Below are positions 21,867 through 34,289 of a stretch of DNA of 64,000 bases, in pieces. The DNA is from Topomyia yanbarensis (taxonomy: Eukaryota > Arthropoda > Insecta > Diptera > Culicidae), in NCBI RefSeq assembly GCF_030247195.1, contig NC_080672.1:399235037-399299036 (forward strand), written 5' to 3'. A program made the position numbers and the translations under genes. The stretch's first letter is position 1; each line of letters starts with the position of its first letter. The notes under the pieces are model-generated. The model saw only the letters and a list, made by a program, of their open reading frames with translations. It ran no database searches and was not told where the DNA came from.

Positions 21867-24408
21867 AATCAGTGAACAAAATCGATCATCAAAATGAAAA
21901 GATCAGACGGTTGTAGCATAATTGAAGCAAATTTTACCATATGAATTATTAGTTAAAATAAAAACATTTGGATTATTCCGTAAAGCGAAACTTTTAAAAT
22001 AATTAATAATAATCCAGTTTAATATACATAACTGTTTCACAATCAAGAACCGCCTTCGTCTTTGAATTGCTAATCAATTATCATCATCAATTGAAAACCT
22101 CTAAAACGTTTCAAAAAATGATAGAACACTCACAACGATTCAAAAAACATGAAACCTCAAATGCTATTGATTCATAATTTCCGCAATCATTTCCTATTCA
22201 ACCAAGAACCTGTCGACAGGTAATCCTGCATTCCAAAGGGACACATTTCCCCAGTTGGAAATGATTACAGCTACATAAACCTACATAAACCGATTTATTT
22301 CTTCGCTCAAAGATTTTATTTTTTTTACCTTTTCCGAGTAACTCCAGCTTCGCTCAATGTCTGTCGCGGAACCAAGCTTTGTTTGTGTTCCCACCTTACT
22401 GCACATCACCACATCTGGCGATCTCTTTCAACTGCAAAGCTTTAACATTCACTTCACGCTTCGCGCGATTTTTTTTTTCCATTCCACTGCTCGTCTCGCT
22501 CGAGCTGCAATGAGCACGTCACTTATATTTCGCTCGAAATTGATTTTCTCCAATGAAAGCACTTTTTATGTTCTTCTCGTAGGACTACCCAGAAAAAAAA
22601 ACGGAACAAGCCGCCACCGTCGTCGTAGACTGACGAAAAAAGAAAAAAAAATTAAACTCACTTCGTCTCCCAATGCATATATTTGGTAGCCTCAATCAAT
22701 AGCGGAAGAACGGAAGGACCACGGCACGGAGAAGTAAAAATGTGTGTATTACCAACACAACAACACTGAATGGGGGGCACATTAGCCCCGCAAGAGAACG
22801 TAAAAATGGGTGGCTGGGTGGCGTTTTTCAGCTGTTTTCGAATGGCGATTCGGGATGAGGATCCCGGTTAGTTGTCTGTCTAGCTGACCAGCATTTGCGA
22901 AAATTATTCACTCACACAGCTCACGTGGCACTAAACTGCACACAAGTATGCACCAGCCAGCTGCCTCAATGCATCACTTGTGTAACGCTAAATGGTCGAC
23001 AGGAGAAATTCGAACAAAGCTTTACAAAAGGGCTGCTTCCGTTGAAAAGGGCTACGACAATGAAAGGAACGGAATGAAGAAGCAGAAACGCTGTTCTACA
23101 TAGATATGTACTTTATCCTTGGGCTTTTCCCGACTGACTCACTTCTTTCGCCCGTCCAGGTTCTACGTATCTTCACTGCTATGCTCTGGAATGCTTTTTT
23201 TTCGATCGATGATTGTCTCCGCGTTCGCCCATCCGTCGACAGTCCATTCGTTTTGGTTCGCTTTCCACTTTACATCGTTATCCACACCCACCCCTAGTTG
23301 AAATATCACTGGTGGGTTTTTCTCACAGATTTAAGCATTGATACCCACTTCAAATACCTCAATCGCAACGGGTGGCGCGAAAGGATTCCAATCCTGGGGA
23401 GGAGATCTGTAAATAAATACAGTCACACCGAGCTTGCTGCCTTACGTCCCGAATCGCATTTTCCTTTGATGCCAACAGGATACAGCTACCACCGAATAGG
23501 ATTTCCGCTTTATTTAACAACTTTTCATTTCCTCTCTCAGTCCGTTTACCTAAAACCAAGTTGTTTTTATTCTTTTCTTTTTTCCCGAGAACCGAACTGC
23601 TGAAAACTCCGAACGCGACTGGAGCTTTTTCGTCCTTATCGGTGCCCTTTTAAAGCACCACCAGTCGGGCAGTGTGCTTTCACCCACTCACCGTTGAGCA
23701 GGATTCTCGCGATAAATTTTCCCGCAAAAGCACGTGAGCTAAGCTCTCTCTGTTTACGTCCTGATAGTCTTCGGCTGGCCCAGTCCGGTACGTAACACAT
23801 GGTATTCTGAGCGTATTTATCGGCTTCTGTGGATGATTTCTCCGATGTTTCTATACATAAACATGGAGCGGCAGAACGTCCTGTTTGCAGCATCATTTCC
23901 GAGCCGGCTTCGTCGCTACAAACGAAATGTGTGTATAAATGAAGCTCCTTTTTTGAGTGTGGAGTGAGTCCTACTCCAAAATCAATAAACTATGCAATGT
24001 TTCAGTGCAGAGCCTGATTATGGCATTGGAACAAGAAAGCATTAAGGATAGCGATGCAAGATATTGAATTGTGACTTGCCACAATAAAATAAATCTGTTA
24101 ATATACGAAAATGTTATTATGAAATATGTTGGTATGGGTTTAAGCCTCCTAAATCCATGTTATATAGAAAATGTTCAAAAAAGTATTATGACCATCATCA
24201 ATACAAACTGGTAATGCATTTATGACTAGTTTATCACAATTGAATTGATTATTTACGGGCAGGTTTGCAATAAAATAAATAGAAACAATTTTAATGTCAT
24301 TTCATTGTTTGGATATTGATCGAAAATATCATCGTAGGGCGCAGAATAATCAAGTGTATGGTTTGCCGGTAAAAATGTGTTTTCTGTATACCCCAAGTAA
24401 CAATTTTG
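21867..24408. other. Low-repeat stretch, possible regulatory or untranslated region
   Basis: No repeat family from elsewhere in the window is seen between about 22200 and 23950, and base composition is more even than in the neighbourhood. On the minus strand a GTGAGTTT donor-like site lies at about 22663. This would allow a first exon of a gene running toward lower coordinates, but no coding sequence supports it. Several 60-110-codon frames have no domain. Confidence 0.3.
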
Positions 24409-24471
24409 CATTCGTTATCGAGCGCTCAGTCGAGATAGAAGTCTTTAATTGCCAGTCCGTAAACTCTTTAG

Positions 24472-24666
24472 CAGCGATTCTCAACCTGGGGTCCCCGAAG
24501 AAAAATATATTTTCCAAGTGCATATTGAAATTTCAAATTTTGTTTCCTAACAAAATGAAAATAACATATTAACAGCATACAACATTGATGTTTATCTGCG
24601 GGGGTCCGCAGCAACCCAGTGTGATATCTAAGGGGACCGTGGTTCGAAAAATGTTGAGAACCGCTG
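24472..24666. mobile_element. hAT-type MITE inside the 5' UTR of copy A
   Basis: Starts CAGCGATTCTCAACCTGG and ends as the complement of CAGCGGTTCTCAACA, so the TIRs of about 15 bp differ at one internal base and at the last. Flanks are CTCTTTAG (24464-24471) and CTCTATAG (24667-24674), an 8-bp target-site duplication with one mismatch and the central TCTA-like pattern of hAT targets. Copy B lacks this 195-bp segment, which confirms insertion. Confidence 0.85.
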
Positions 24667-24904
24667 CTCTATAGCGACAAAGAATAGTGCTAATCCGCGT
24701 TCAAGGTTATCTTGCGCATTCTCCGCCTAGTCGAGGTTTCAGTATTTTTTCCCTTCTTTTGTGTTTCTGTTTCTGAGTACCGTTAGCCGGTCAGTGACCA
24801 GTGAAGCAGTGTTCTTCTAGTAAGCCTTCTGGATACCGTTACATACACAAGTTAAGTTCTTGGTTATCACACTAACGTGCACTGGGCAATAGGCCCGTGC
24901 AAAA

Positions 24905-26211
24905 ATGACTACCCCTGACGGTGGTCATCTCAAGGGGAGATGGACGTCGAAACAAAATCGGCTCCCCGGCTCAAAGTATACCCAAGCTCGGCCACCGGGC
25001 TCTTCGTGATCTTTTTCCGGACCAAATACAAATATGTTTGAATCTGTTGCATATTTCTCGAGTTCTGACGGATCGGTATTCGGCCGTGACAGAAATATCG
25101 AAAATTCGCCCTGATAAGCTTCGGGTGTTTGTTAACAGTTTAACTCAAGCAAACGATATTGTTGGCTACGAACCCTTTACGAAGGAATACAGGGTGTATA
25201 TTCCAACTAACAGGGTTGAAGTCAGTGGGGTCGTTTCCGATTCGAGCCTGAATTGCGAGGACCTGCTAAAATATGGGACTGGCTGTTTCAAAGACCCCAT
25301 ACTTAAGTCAGTGAAAAGACTGGAGTGCAAACGCTTGCATTCAACATCAGTCGCAGCTGACGGGAAGAAAATATACATCAACTCAGACTCTTATCGGGTG
25401 ACCTTCGCCGGTTCTGCTCTACCCAACTACCTCCTCTACCTGTTCGCCTCTTTGTGCCGCGGGTCATGAACTGTACTAATTGCAAACAATTGGGACACAC
25501 AGCCTCCCATTGTAGTAATAAGGCCCGTTGTGGGAAATGCGGTGGGAATCATGCGGATGATTCCTGTGGAAAAGATGTCGAAAAGTGTCACTACTGTGCG
25601 GGAGCCCCACATGATCTTCTTTCATGTCCCGCGTACAAACAGCGGGAGGAGAATCTTAAGCGTTCCCTTCAGGGACGCTCTAAGCGATCTTTTGCAGAAA
25701 TGCTCAAAATAGCTACGCCATTTGTCTCTAAGAACATTTATACCAACTTGTCTACTGACGAAGGCGACTGTGATGAACCCCAGGAGGGAACATCTTCTAC
25801 GGTGCCCTAGAAGCAATAGAAAAAAGGAGGAACACTTCCTCTCCCAAGCTTCGTCGTAAAGGCCAGAAGGTGTCTCTTCATGGCCCCCCTAAAATAACTA
25901 CTCAAGGAAGTACTGGTGCAAAACCGAAGCAAGTCGTTTCCGGTCCCAGTAACCTGAACTCTGAAAGGGAGTTCCCAGCACTTCCAGAAACATCAAAAAC
26001 CCCAAGTGTTCCCATATCTCAGCCAGTGAAAGAAAACAGCGCTGGCTTAATAAATTTCTCTGACATTGTGGACCGTATTCTTACAGCTTTAAATATTTCT
26101 GACCCCCTTAAAAGCATCTTGATAAGCTTTTTCCCCGCATTAAAAACATTCTTGATGCAGTTGACTGTGAAATGGCCCCTTCTTTCAGCGATTGTATCCT
26201 TCGATGGCTAA
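24905..26211 (+). pseudogene. ORF1 (gag-like) of copy A, frameshifted
   Basis: Starts at an ATG equivalent to that of the copy at 47429, but loses frame within 20 codons. Recognisable parts follow in different frames: the N-terminal region with LLHISRVLTDRYSAVTEISK (from 24921), then three CCHC zinc knuckles from 25466 (CTNCKQLGHTASHC, CGKCGGNHADDSC, CHYCAGAPHDLLSC), a stop at 25808, and the C-terminal segment to TAA at 26209-26211. ORF1 proteins of this kind bind and chaperone the element RNA. It is useful as the undeleted reference for a 21-bp gap seen in the other copy. Confidence 0.85.
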
Positions 26212-29200
26212 TTCATCGAACGAGGTCAAGGATTTAATCACTGTTTTACAGTGGAATTGCAGAAGCATTATCCCGAGAATCGATTCCTTCAATATCTTAC
26301 TAAATAACTCGAAATGCGATGCATTTGCACTATGCGAGACATGGCTTACTTCAGAAATAGACCTACACTTCCAAGATTTTAACGTTATTCGCTTGGATCG
26401 AGAAGACTCTTACGGAGGAGGATTTTTGGGGATCAAAAAGTGCAATTCTTTCAATCGAATCGACCTCCCCTCGACACCAGGCATTGAAGTTGTCGCTTGC
26501 TAAGATCTTTGCATTGCTTCCACCAACATCCCCCCTAAAGCCTCAGTTAGCCACCGACGGCTTTGCGATATTGCGGAACTCCTCCCCGCACCGAGGCTAC
26601 TTCAACTCCCATGGTACGGCATGGGGTTTGCCTTCATGACGATAATCGATATACCCTACTCCATGAGCTTTGCGACAACTTCAATATGACCGCTTTGAAT
26701 ACGGGTGAAATGACACGGATTCCGGCCCCTCCAGCGCGTCCGAGCGCCTTATATCTGTCCCTCTGCTCGACATCGCTGCGGTTAAATTGTATGTGGAAGC
26801 AGTCTCTGATCCCCATGGCAGCGACCATCTGCCAATCGTAATTAATATTGCTAACGGTTCAGGACCACCGAATACAATCAATGTTTCGTATGACCTCACA
26901 CGAAATATTGATTGGAAGAGCTACGCGTCCGCGATATCCGACAAAATTGAGTGCACTCAATAGCTTCCTCCGGAGGAAGAGTATGGGATTCTCGATACCG
27001 CGATTCAAGCCCAGACTAAACGCGTACCAGACGCGAACTCACGCGGGCGTCCTCCTAATCTATGGTGGGACAAAGAGTGCTCAGACGTGTACGCGGAGAA
27101 AGCCACTGCGTATAAGACATTCCGAGAGGACGGGCTGCCAGCTAGCTACCGACAGTACGCGACGGCGGAAACGCGCATGAAGAGTTTGATGAAAGCCAAA
27201 AAACGTAGCTACTGGTGCCAGTTCGTCGACGGACTAACGAGAGAAACATCGATGAGCACTCTTTGGGGCACGGCCCGACGTATGCGAAACCGAAACAGTA
27301 CTAATGAGAGCGTGGAATATTTAAACCGTTGGATATTTGATTTTGCCAAGAAGGTTTGACCGGATTCCGCCCCGGCACAGAAGATCTACAGCGCCGTGTC
27401 CCCTCACGATAACGCGAACGAATCACCCTTTTCGATGGTGGAGTTCTCACTTGCTCTCTTGTCATTTAACAATAAAGCTCCAGGGCCAGACAAAATCAAA
27501 TTCAACTTGTTGAAGAATCTGCCTGACTCTGTCAAGAGACGCTTGTTGAACTTATTGAATATGTTTCTTGAGGCTAACATTGTCCCACACGATTGGAGGC
27601 AAATGAAGATCATCGCCATCCAAAATCCAGGAAAATCTGCCTCTGACCACAATTCGTATCGACCGATCGCAATGCTATCCTGTATCCGGAAGTTGTTCGA
27701 GAAAATGATCCTATCCCACCTCGACAATTGGGTCGAAGCAAATGGCTTACTGTCAGATACACAATTTGGCTTTCGCAAAGGCAAAGGGACGAACGATTGT
27801 CTTGCGTTGCTCTCAACCGAAATTCAAATGGCCTATGCTAGCAAAGAGCAGATGGCATCAGAGTTCCTAGATATTAAGGGGGCTTTTGATTCAGTTTTGA
27901 TCAACATTCTTTCAGAGAAGCTGCACCAGCATGGTCTTTCAGCGACTTTAAACAACTTTTTAATAAACCTGTTGTTGGAAAAGCACATGCATTTTTCGCA
28001 TGGTGACTTATCGACATCACGATTTAGCTACATGGGCCTTCCCCAGGGTTCATGTCTAAGCCCCCTTTTATACAATTTCTATGTCAACGACATTGATAAA
28101 TGTCTTGACAATTCCTGCACGTTAAGGAAACTTGCAGACGATGGTGTGGTGTCTGTTACGGGACCCAAAGCTTTCGATCTACAAGGACCATTACAGAATA
28201 CCTTGGACAATTTGTCTGTTTGGGCTATTTTTTCTCTGTGGAGAAAACTGAGCTAGTTGTATGTTCTAGGAAGCGTGAACCAGTACAACTACAGCTTCTA
28301 TTAATGGGTCGACTCGAAAGGTACTTGGGGATGCCACATTAGGTATCTGAAACAGAAATGCCAACAAAAGGATCAATTTTCTTCGTACAATAACCGGAAC
28401 ATGGTGGGGTACCTACCCAGGAGACCTAATTAGGTTGTATCAAACAGCGATACTGTCGGTAATGGTATACAGATGCTTCTGCTTTCGTTCAGCCGCGAAC
28501 ATACATTTCATCAAACTCGAACGAATTCAGTATCGTTGTTTGCGTATTGCCTTAGAGTGCATGCAGTCGACCCATACGACGAGTCTCGAAGTCCTGTCGG
28601 GCGTTCTCTCGCTGAAAAATCGATTTTGGGAACTCTCATATCGATTGCTCATTCGATGCGATATCTTGAACCCGGAGGTGATTGAAAATTTCGAAGAGCT
28701 TGATGAGCTCAATTCTAAGACCCGTTTCATGTGCCTGTACTTTGACTACCTGGCGCAGAATATTAATCCTTCTTCTTACAATCCCAACCGTGTACATTTC
28801 ATAAATACTTCTGAATCTACTGTTTTCTTCGACACATCCATGAAAGACGAGATTTGTGGAATTCCGGACCACATACTCCCGCAAACCTTTGTTTATAATA
28901 AATTCCAAGAAATCGACTGCTCTAAGATGTTTTATACTGACGGATCAAACCTCGAAGGGTCCACTGGCTTCGGTATTTTCAATCAAAAGTTTACCGCTTC
29001 CTACAAACTCGGTGATCCTGCTTCAGTTTACACCGTAGAACTAACTGCTATTCAGTACACTGTTGGTATCATTGAAACATTACCCGCAGATCATTACTTC
29101 ACGTTTCGGATAGCCTCAGTTCCATTGACGCTATTCGTTCGATGAAATATGGAATATTCATCGTATTTTTGGGGAAAATACGGGAGCTACTGAGTGCTTT

Positions 29201-29777
29201 ATTTGACAAATCTTTTCAGATTACCTTGATGTGGGGGGTCCCTACTTATTGATCCATTCCGGACCACGAGAAGACGGACTCCTTAGCTAAGGTGGGTGCC
29301 CTATAAGGTGACATTTATGAAAGACAAATTTGTTTCAACGAATTTTTCAGTATTACTCATCAGGGAATCCTCGAAAGTTAGCAAACTTCGTGGAGCAATG
29401 GTGAACTAGGAAGGTGGCTACATTTTATAGTCCCAAAGGTATCGACGAAACCTTGGTTCAAGGGGATGGATGTGGGTCGTGACTTCATTCGTGTGATGTC
29501 CTTACTCATGACGAAGCATCACATACTGGATGCACATCTCCGGTATATTGGGCTCGTTGATAGTGGTATCTGCGCTTGTGGCGACGGCTATCACGACATC
29601 GAGCACATTGTCTGAACGTTCACCGAGTACAGTTCCGCCAGGTCTCGGCAAATTGATACCCTGCGGGCTCGAGGAAGACCAACCAACGTCCCGGTTTGAG
29701 ATGTGCTGGCAAGCCGCGATCTCCTCTATACGTCCCTCGTATACACTTTCCTAAAAACCATCAATATACAGATTTAA
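26204..29777 (+). pseudogene. ORF2 (endonuclease-RT-RNase H) of copy A, broken
   Basis: The start ATG overlaps the ORF1 stop in ATGGCTAA, as in the intact copy. Endonuclease motifs survive in pieces (WNCRSIIPRIDS, ALCETWLTS, FNSHG). The longest open part, 27396-28256, holds the RT fingers and palm: NNKAPGPDKI, SYRPIAML, QFGFRKGKGT, FLDIKGAFDSV, GLPQGSCLSP and the active-site variant LADD. RNase H starts FYTDGSN near 28932 and decays after 29145. The C-terminal Cys/His region is still readable near 29530-29640. At least a dozen frameshifts or stops separate these blocks, so no protein is made. Confidence 0.9.
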
Positions 29778-30117
29778 CTGCTCCTCTTATTCTCAGAAGT
29801 GCTTCCGCCTGTAGCATACACCCACGAAGATCTGATGCGACTCCAAGACATCTCTGTCGAATGAGCCAACAAACACGAGGCATACAGCACAAACAATACA
29901 CGCGCAACTCGAGGTCTTTCCGATCCGCATCTGAGCCGTACTACGAAATCGTCTGGAGGAACCCCTGCCGACTTGAAGAGGACCACCCGGTGGCCCAGTA
30001 CATAATTCTTCCGGATGAGTCTGTAACCTATGCCGTTGATCTCCCGATGTCTGAAACTTTTCTAACCCCTGCCATCTTTGTCCACCCTCCCTCCCGTGAC
30101 TCTTACACCCAGAAGCA

Positions 30118-31854
30118 TCATTTTCTCCTTAGGTAGTAATATAGCATTCTACGAAAGTTGTAATGAAAATTTAAACGATTCCGTAGAACCACGAATGATT
30201 CATCATATGTACGAAAAATTCGTATATTTTATGAAAATTGTCTGTACGAAATTAATTCGTAGCGATTTACGAATGTATTCGATCAGTGTAGAACGTCCAA
30301 ATGGTCGCATAATTTTGTAAACGGGTTATTATCATTCTGTAGGACGCACTTTGATAATGAAAGAGGTTTTCGTGATTTAAACTTGAAATAATTTAAATCA
30401 TTCTTTCGTTTAGTACGATTGACAAAGATGACTGCTAAATAGCTTGCATTATTGTATAAGCAATCTAAACACACAGACAAACAAACTTTGCACACCTTGA
30501 CCTGACAAATTCCTACCGGCAGGCACTGCGGCCTTTTCGAGCCATGTGGTTGTAGGCCAAATCCTCGAAGAGAAGGTGCTTTTACACAGAAATCCCAATT
30601 CATTACATGGGTACACAATCGTTAGGGTGGTGCAGTTCAATTTTTACAAACAAAACTTCTTGAGCAACTTAGTAGAACAGCTCAGAATCTATGAAAAGAA
30701 ATAACCTCTGGATTTGAATTGCACAAAGTTCTTTGAATCACCCTAACGAACGGTACTACTTGAATGGAAAACGCGCCTAACCTACTTTCGACAAATTTGA
30801 CGAACTGTGGGTCGATTGCGAAAATGATCCCAGGAGACTGTACTGTCGGAAAGAGCAGGTGGGAATGCGTTGTTGGGGGTGGTGGCAATGGTGTAATACC
30901 ACCAAAGAAACGAGGTCATGCACCATCGCCAGGCGAACGGAACGTCATTCGGGATGGCCTAAAAACGAGGTGCTACTAAATATACGGAAGAGATCCTTGG
31001 ATGAGAGGAGAGCAATAGGTACAGCGCGTTGCTGAAACTGAGAGAATCAAAGGCGCACAGCTGTTAAAGGTTGATAAATCCTGTTGAAGCTTCAACTTGA
31101 GATGATCTACTCCGGGATATTTTTTGCTCCGGGGGAAAATTCGGCCAAGTACCGATAGATGATATGAAATATGGTTCAGTTTTTTCAGTTCCTCGCCGTG
31201 ACTGTCGTTATATTTGTCATTTGTACCGTTGGGTATAGAGCAGAAGTGATTAATTTGCAGATGCATGAATGGGAAACTGTGGGAATCACAGAGTGCAACA
31301 TGCACTTTACATAAGATTCTTTGGTTTTACACAGCAATAGAATGGGACACTTAGCGTAACCATTTCTAAGCATGATTATTTTTACCGTTTGTATGGAAGA
31401 AGTTTATGATAGTTGTTACTATTCCCATGCATACTTTGGCATACTTTTGTTTCGTACAGACAAAAAACTCGTCCGATTCACTGAGACTGTAGCGGAGGTA
31501 CTTTAATCATTTACTGAACACTAGGCTAATATATATTTTGAAGCCATTATATCAATACACTTTTTATTTTTGAAGACTGTGCTGTTATTGTTTAACCTTT
31601 ACCCCGATGATACCTTAATTTTATTACTTTCAAGAACTCAGGTTAAAATATACGTATACACATAAATTTCATTCAAATATTCGCCACTCATTAACATAGC
31701 TACTCATCACCATCTCTCAAGGTTAAAAAAGTCAATCGAAATTTTACCCTTTTGGAATTCAACTAGGCTTCAAATTCTCCAATTACAATAAACTAAATAA
31801 CTACCGTCAGAACTTCAAAGCACCAACATTCACACCTCCAAGCATTAACATTAT
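30118..31854. other. Unannotated stretch with a small MITE
   Basis: The first bases (TTTTCTCCTTAGG-AATATAGCAT) resemble the right end of the MITE at 8013-8196. A string of TACGAA/TTCGTA words follows (30140-30275). Apart from the element at 30620-30748, I recognise no gene. Confidence 0.4.
30620..30748. mobile_element. 129-bp MITE with TTAGGGTG ends
   Basis: The left end CGTTAGGGTGGTGCAGTTCAA and the right end, the complement of CGTTAGGGTGATTCAAAG, pair as imperfect TIRs. A second internal inverted pair (GCAGTTCAAT / ATTTGAATTGC) extends the hairpin. The target duplication is unclear. Confidence 0.6.
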
Positions 31855-32353
31855 TTAAGGTTCAAGTTACCTTTTTTAAGCATGTGTTAGAATTGAACGC
31901 TTGGTAGTGTGCGTAGGAAAAATTGTGTTCAGCTTTGCCACCAGATTATCCATTTAAACCTTTTTAAAACTCTAAAAGAAGAATATCAGTCGATTTATTA
32001 GATCATCACGATTCAATTCATGCAAAATACCTGCTGGAAAAACCATCGGCTTAGCTAAATGGTGCTTTTGAAAAAGTGGCTGTGGTTTTTTCATTGCGCA
32101 GTTGTGTTGCGTACCCCAGCTCGGTGTGGTAGTGTGATAAAAAATCACAGCCACTTTTTCAAAAGCACCATCCAGCTAAGCCGATGGTTTTTCCAGCAGG
32201 TATTTTGCATGAATTGAATCGTGATGACCTAATAAATCGACTGATATTCTTCTTTTAGAGTTTTGAAAAGGTTTAAATGGATAATCTGGTGGCAAAGCTG
32301 AACACAATTTTTCTTACGCATACTACCAAGCCTTGAGGTAACTTGAGCCTTAA
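31855..32353. mobile_element. Foldback MITE, ~220-bp arms, TTAA flanks
   Basis: The left arm (to about 32097) and right arm (from about 32133) are near-perfect reverse complements around a ~35-bp loop, e.g. GGTGCTTTTGAAAAAGTGGC and its complement at 32147-32170. Both ends sit on TTAA (31855-31858 and 32350-32353), the piggyBac-type target. The left arm carries a ~25-bp extra segment near 31873-31897. A transcript through it would form a long double-stranded hairpin. Confidence 0.8.
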
Positions 32354-32900
32354 AACCACACCATCCAGTAGATGCCACAGAACGCCACAGTTTAGTGCTA
32401 GCAGCAAGCCATGACGAAACAGACGAAATTCTTCAAAAAGCTTTGCAACTTTTTCGAATTACTCCAGAGGCTGTCGGTAATTTTTACCCCCTCCTCCATC
32501 TAAAATATCAACCGCTAGAAGCGAGCGCACAGGCGTCGTCTTCGCAAATTATTAAAACTTTTTAATTAACAAGTTCTTTAGTGGAAACTTTTGTCCCACG
32601 TTGAAGCAAACTTAATGTATGGGAACGAGCACCGTTTTTTTTGGCTGTAAATCTAGAGTTGTTCGACTACCCTGTTCCTCGAACAGGTTTCGCCGCGAGT
32701 AGGGTAGATTTTGGACCTAATTCAATTATGCCATAGGCGAAGGTAATAAACTGGCGCCATTGCCGTTACATGATTGATAAGATCCAGTTTAAATAATCAA
32801 TTCGATCTAACCAGCAGGTAGACGGATTTTTTCTGTGGTTAATTTATGGAAAAATTCTCGACAAACATGTGATTACGGCTTAAAAGCTAACTGTCAAAAT
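32354..32900. other. Unannotated stretch
   Basis: A CTACCCTGTTCC...GAGTAGGGTAG inverted pair is at 32670-32706. No gene recognised. Confidence 0.4.
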
Positions 32901-32904
32901 TCTC

Positions 32905-33046
32905 TTTGAAGGGAAATTCCAGACAAACCATTACACACCAATTACAGATGTTGGTACTAAACCAAAGTGAAAAGTTTTCTCTTTCATTAACTGCTGTAAA
33001 CTGTGTTTTGCCAGTAACGGTTTGTCCGGAAATTCCTTTCAAAGAT
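32905..33046. repeat. Small inverted repeat (AAATTCC-GACAAACC)
   Basis: The left arm CTTTGAAGGGAAATTCCAGAC and the right arm, complement of CTTTGAAAGGAATTTCCGGAC, extend to CAAACC-TTAC. The loop is about 75 bp. It is probably a fragment of a MITE. Confidence 0.6.
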
Positions 33047-33081
33047 AATTAGTAGATGGAGCGCGCTTGAAAGCACTGTAA

Positions 33082-33333
33082 GGGTGCTTACAGAGTGGCG
33101 GCGAGAAGCTAAGCTGGGGCTGGAACTGACATTAGAGTGCGAGATGCGAGAAACCTGCTTACTGCAAACCAAAGGAAGGATGTCAGAGTGAAAGCGGAGC
33201 AGATCGGCGCCGACTGCCTGCTTTTACTCTGACAGGCTCCATTTGATATGCTGCCAGCAGGTTTCTCGCATCTCTCATCACACTGTCAGTACAAGCGCCT
33301 GCTCAGCTTCTCGCTGCCACTCTGTAAGCACCC
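33082..33333. mobile_element. PIF/Harbinger-like MITE, 252 bp, TAA duplication
   Basis: Ends GGGTGCTTACAGAGTGGC and its complement form TIRs that remain recognisable for about 85 bp (GAGAAGCT-AGC, GAGATGCGAGAAACCTGCT). It is flanked by TAA on both sides (33079-33081 and 33334-33336), the 3-bp target duplication typical of PIF/Harbinger elements. No transposase inside. Confidence 0.8.
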
Positions 33334-34289
33334 TAACTTCTGATTATTTTTTTTTTGGTTTTACTTTCAGATAAAGCAATACAGATGAGAAGTGGCAGCA
33401 CTGGCGAATCGCCCGGACGTGTTGTCGTTAACGTCCAATATTTTTCAAAGTTTTTCAGTGATAAAAAAGTATATTCGACAGGAAAATGAAGTAATTCGTT
33501 TAGTAGGTAGTTTTTCTTGAGTTATGTGTAAATAGGTTAGAATATTGCGAGAAAAGTGTGATTTTGCATAGTGATTTATCGTCACAACTTCACCATTGAA
33601 GTATGTGAAGCAAGTCGCGAAAAAATAGATCCGCTCGTTCCGCTTAGCGCCTGCAGCGCCGTCTGGACCTGAGTAGATGATGCAACAATGTCACAGATGG
33701 AGGAGAATTCTTCACAGAAATCTCATGAATTTATTTATTCAGAGCTGGTGAGATCGTTTCATGTCATTTTTCAATACTTGTCTACCTTCATAAATATTTT
33801 TCTTTTTGTAAATATGTGCCAGAATCAAAAATATTTTTCATTCTGGAAGTGCGAATATATTGCAAATATCCAATTGATACGTGGATGTATTTGCGTGGGG
33901 CTCATTGTATATGAAGGCGGCCTCAGAATGTACGTGTAGAAACAGGCATTCTTGAAATGGGTCGTTTGAGGTGCAGTAGAGCTATCGCCTTTCATTTCCA
34001 GGGCTAAACATGTGTACATCTATCGATGAAAACAAATATATCATTACATAGATGCAGAAAAGTTTCTTCCATAAAAGCACTGCCGGTCAGTGGAAAATGG
34101 ATTGTATACACACACGCATTGCGCATTTTCACTCACTTAGTCAACGGACTATGGGTAGTCTACCTACCCTAACATGAAGGTTTTACTAAACGAGTCTTAG
34201 ATAGAAGAGCCACAGTCCAATTTTTCGGTTGTAGTATATCCGATTTTTACAGCATTCGCCAAAATCATCGTCACAACGCAACGCAACGC
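33334..34289. other. Unannotated stretch
   Basis: A 64-83-codon frame pair near 33688-34019 has no recognisable domain. An ACGCA pentamer run is at 34276-34291. Confidence 0.4.

Larger units (their letters stand above)
24409..30117 (+). mobile_element. I-like non-LTR retrotransposon, copy A (degenerate)
   Basis: Aligns along its whole length with the intact copy at 47141-52740: the same 5' UTR (AAAGAATAGTG-TAATCCGC-TTCAAGGTTAT), ORF1, ORF2 and first part of the 3' UTR. Homology stops at CCCAGAAG (30110-30117), where copy B continues for another ~480 bp, so this copy is 3'-truncated or was cut by a later event. Many frameshifts and stops make it inactive. A hAT-type MITE sits in its 5' UTR. 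No target-site duplication was found. Confidence 0.9.

Noticed and set aside
24409..30117. Target-site duplication for retrotransposon copy A
   Set aside because: Sequence before 24409 and after 30117 shows no matching direct repeat. The 3' end is lost, so none is expected.
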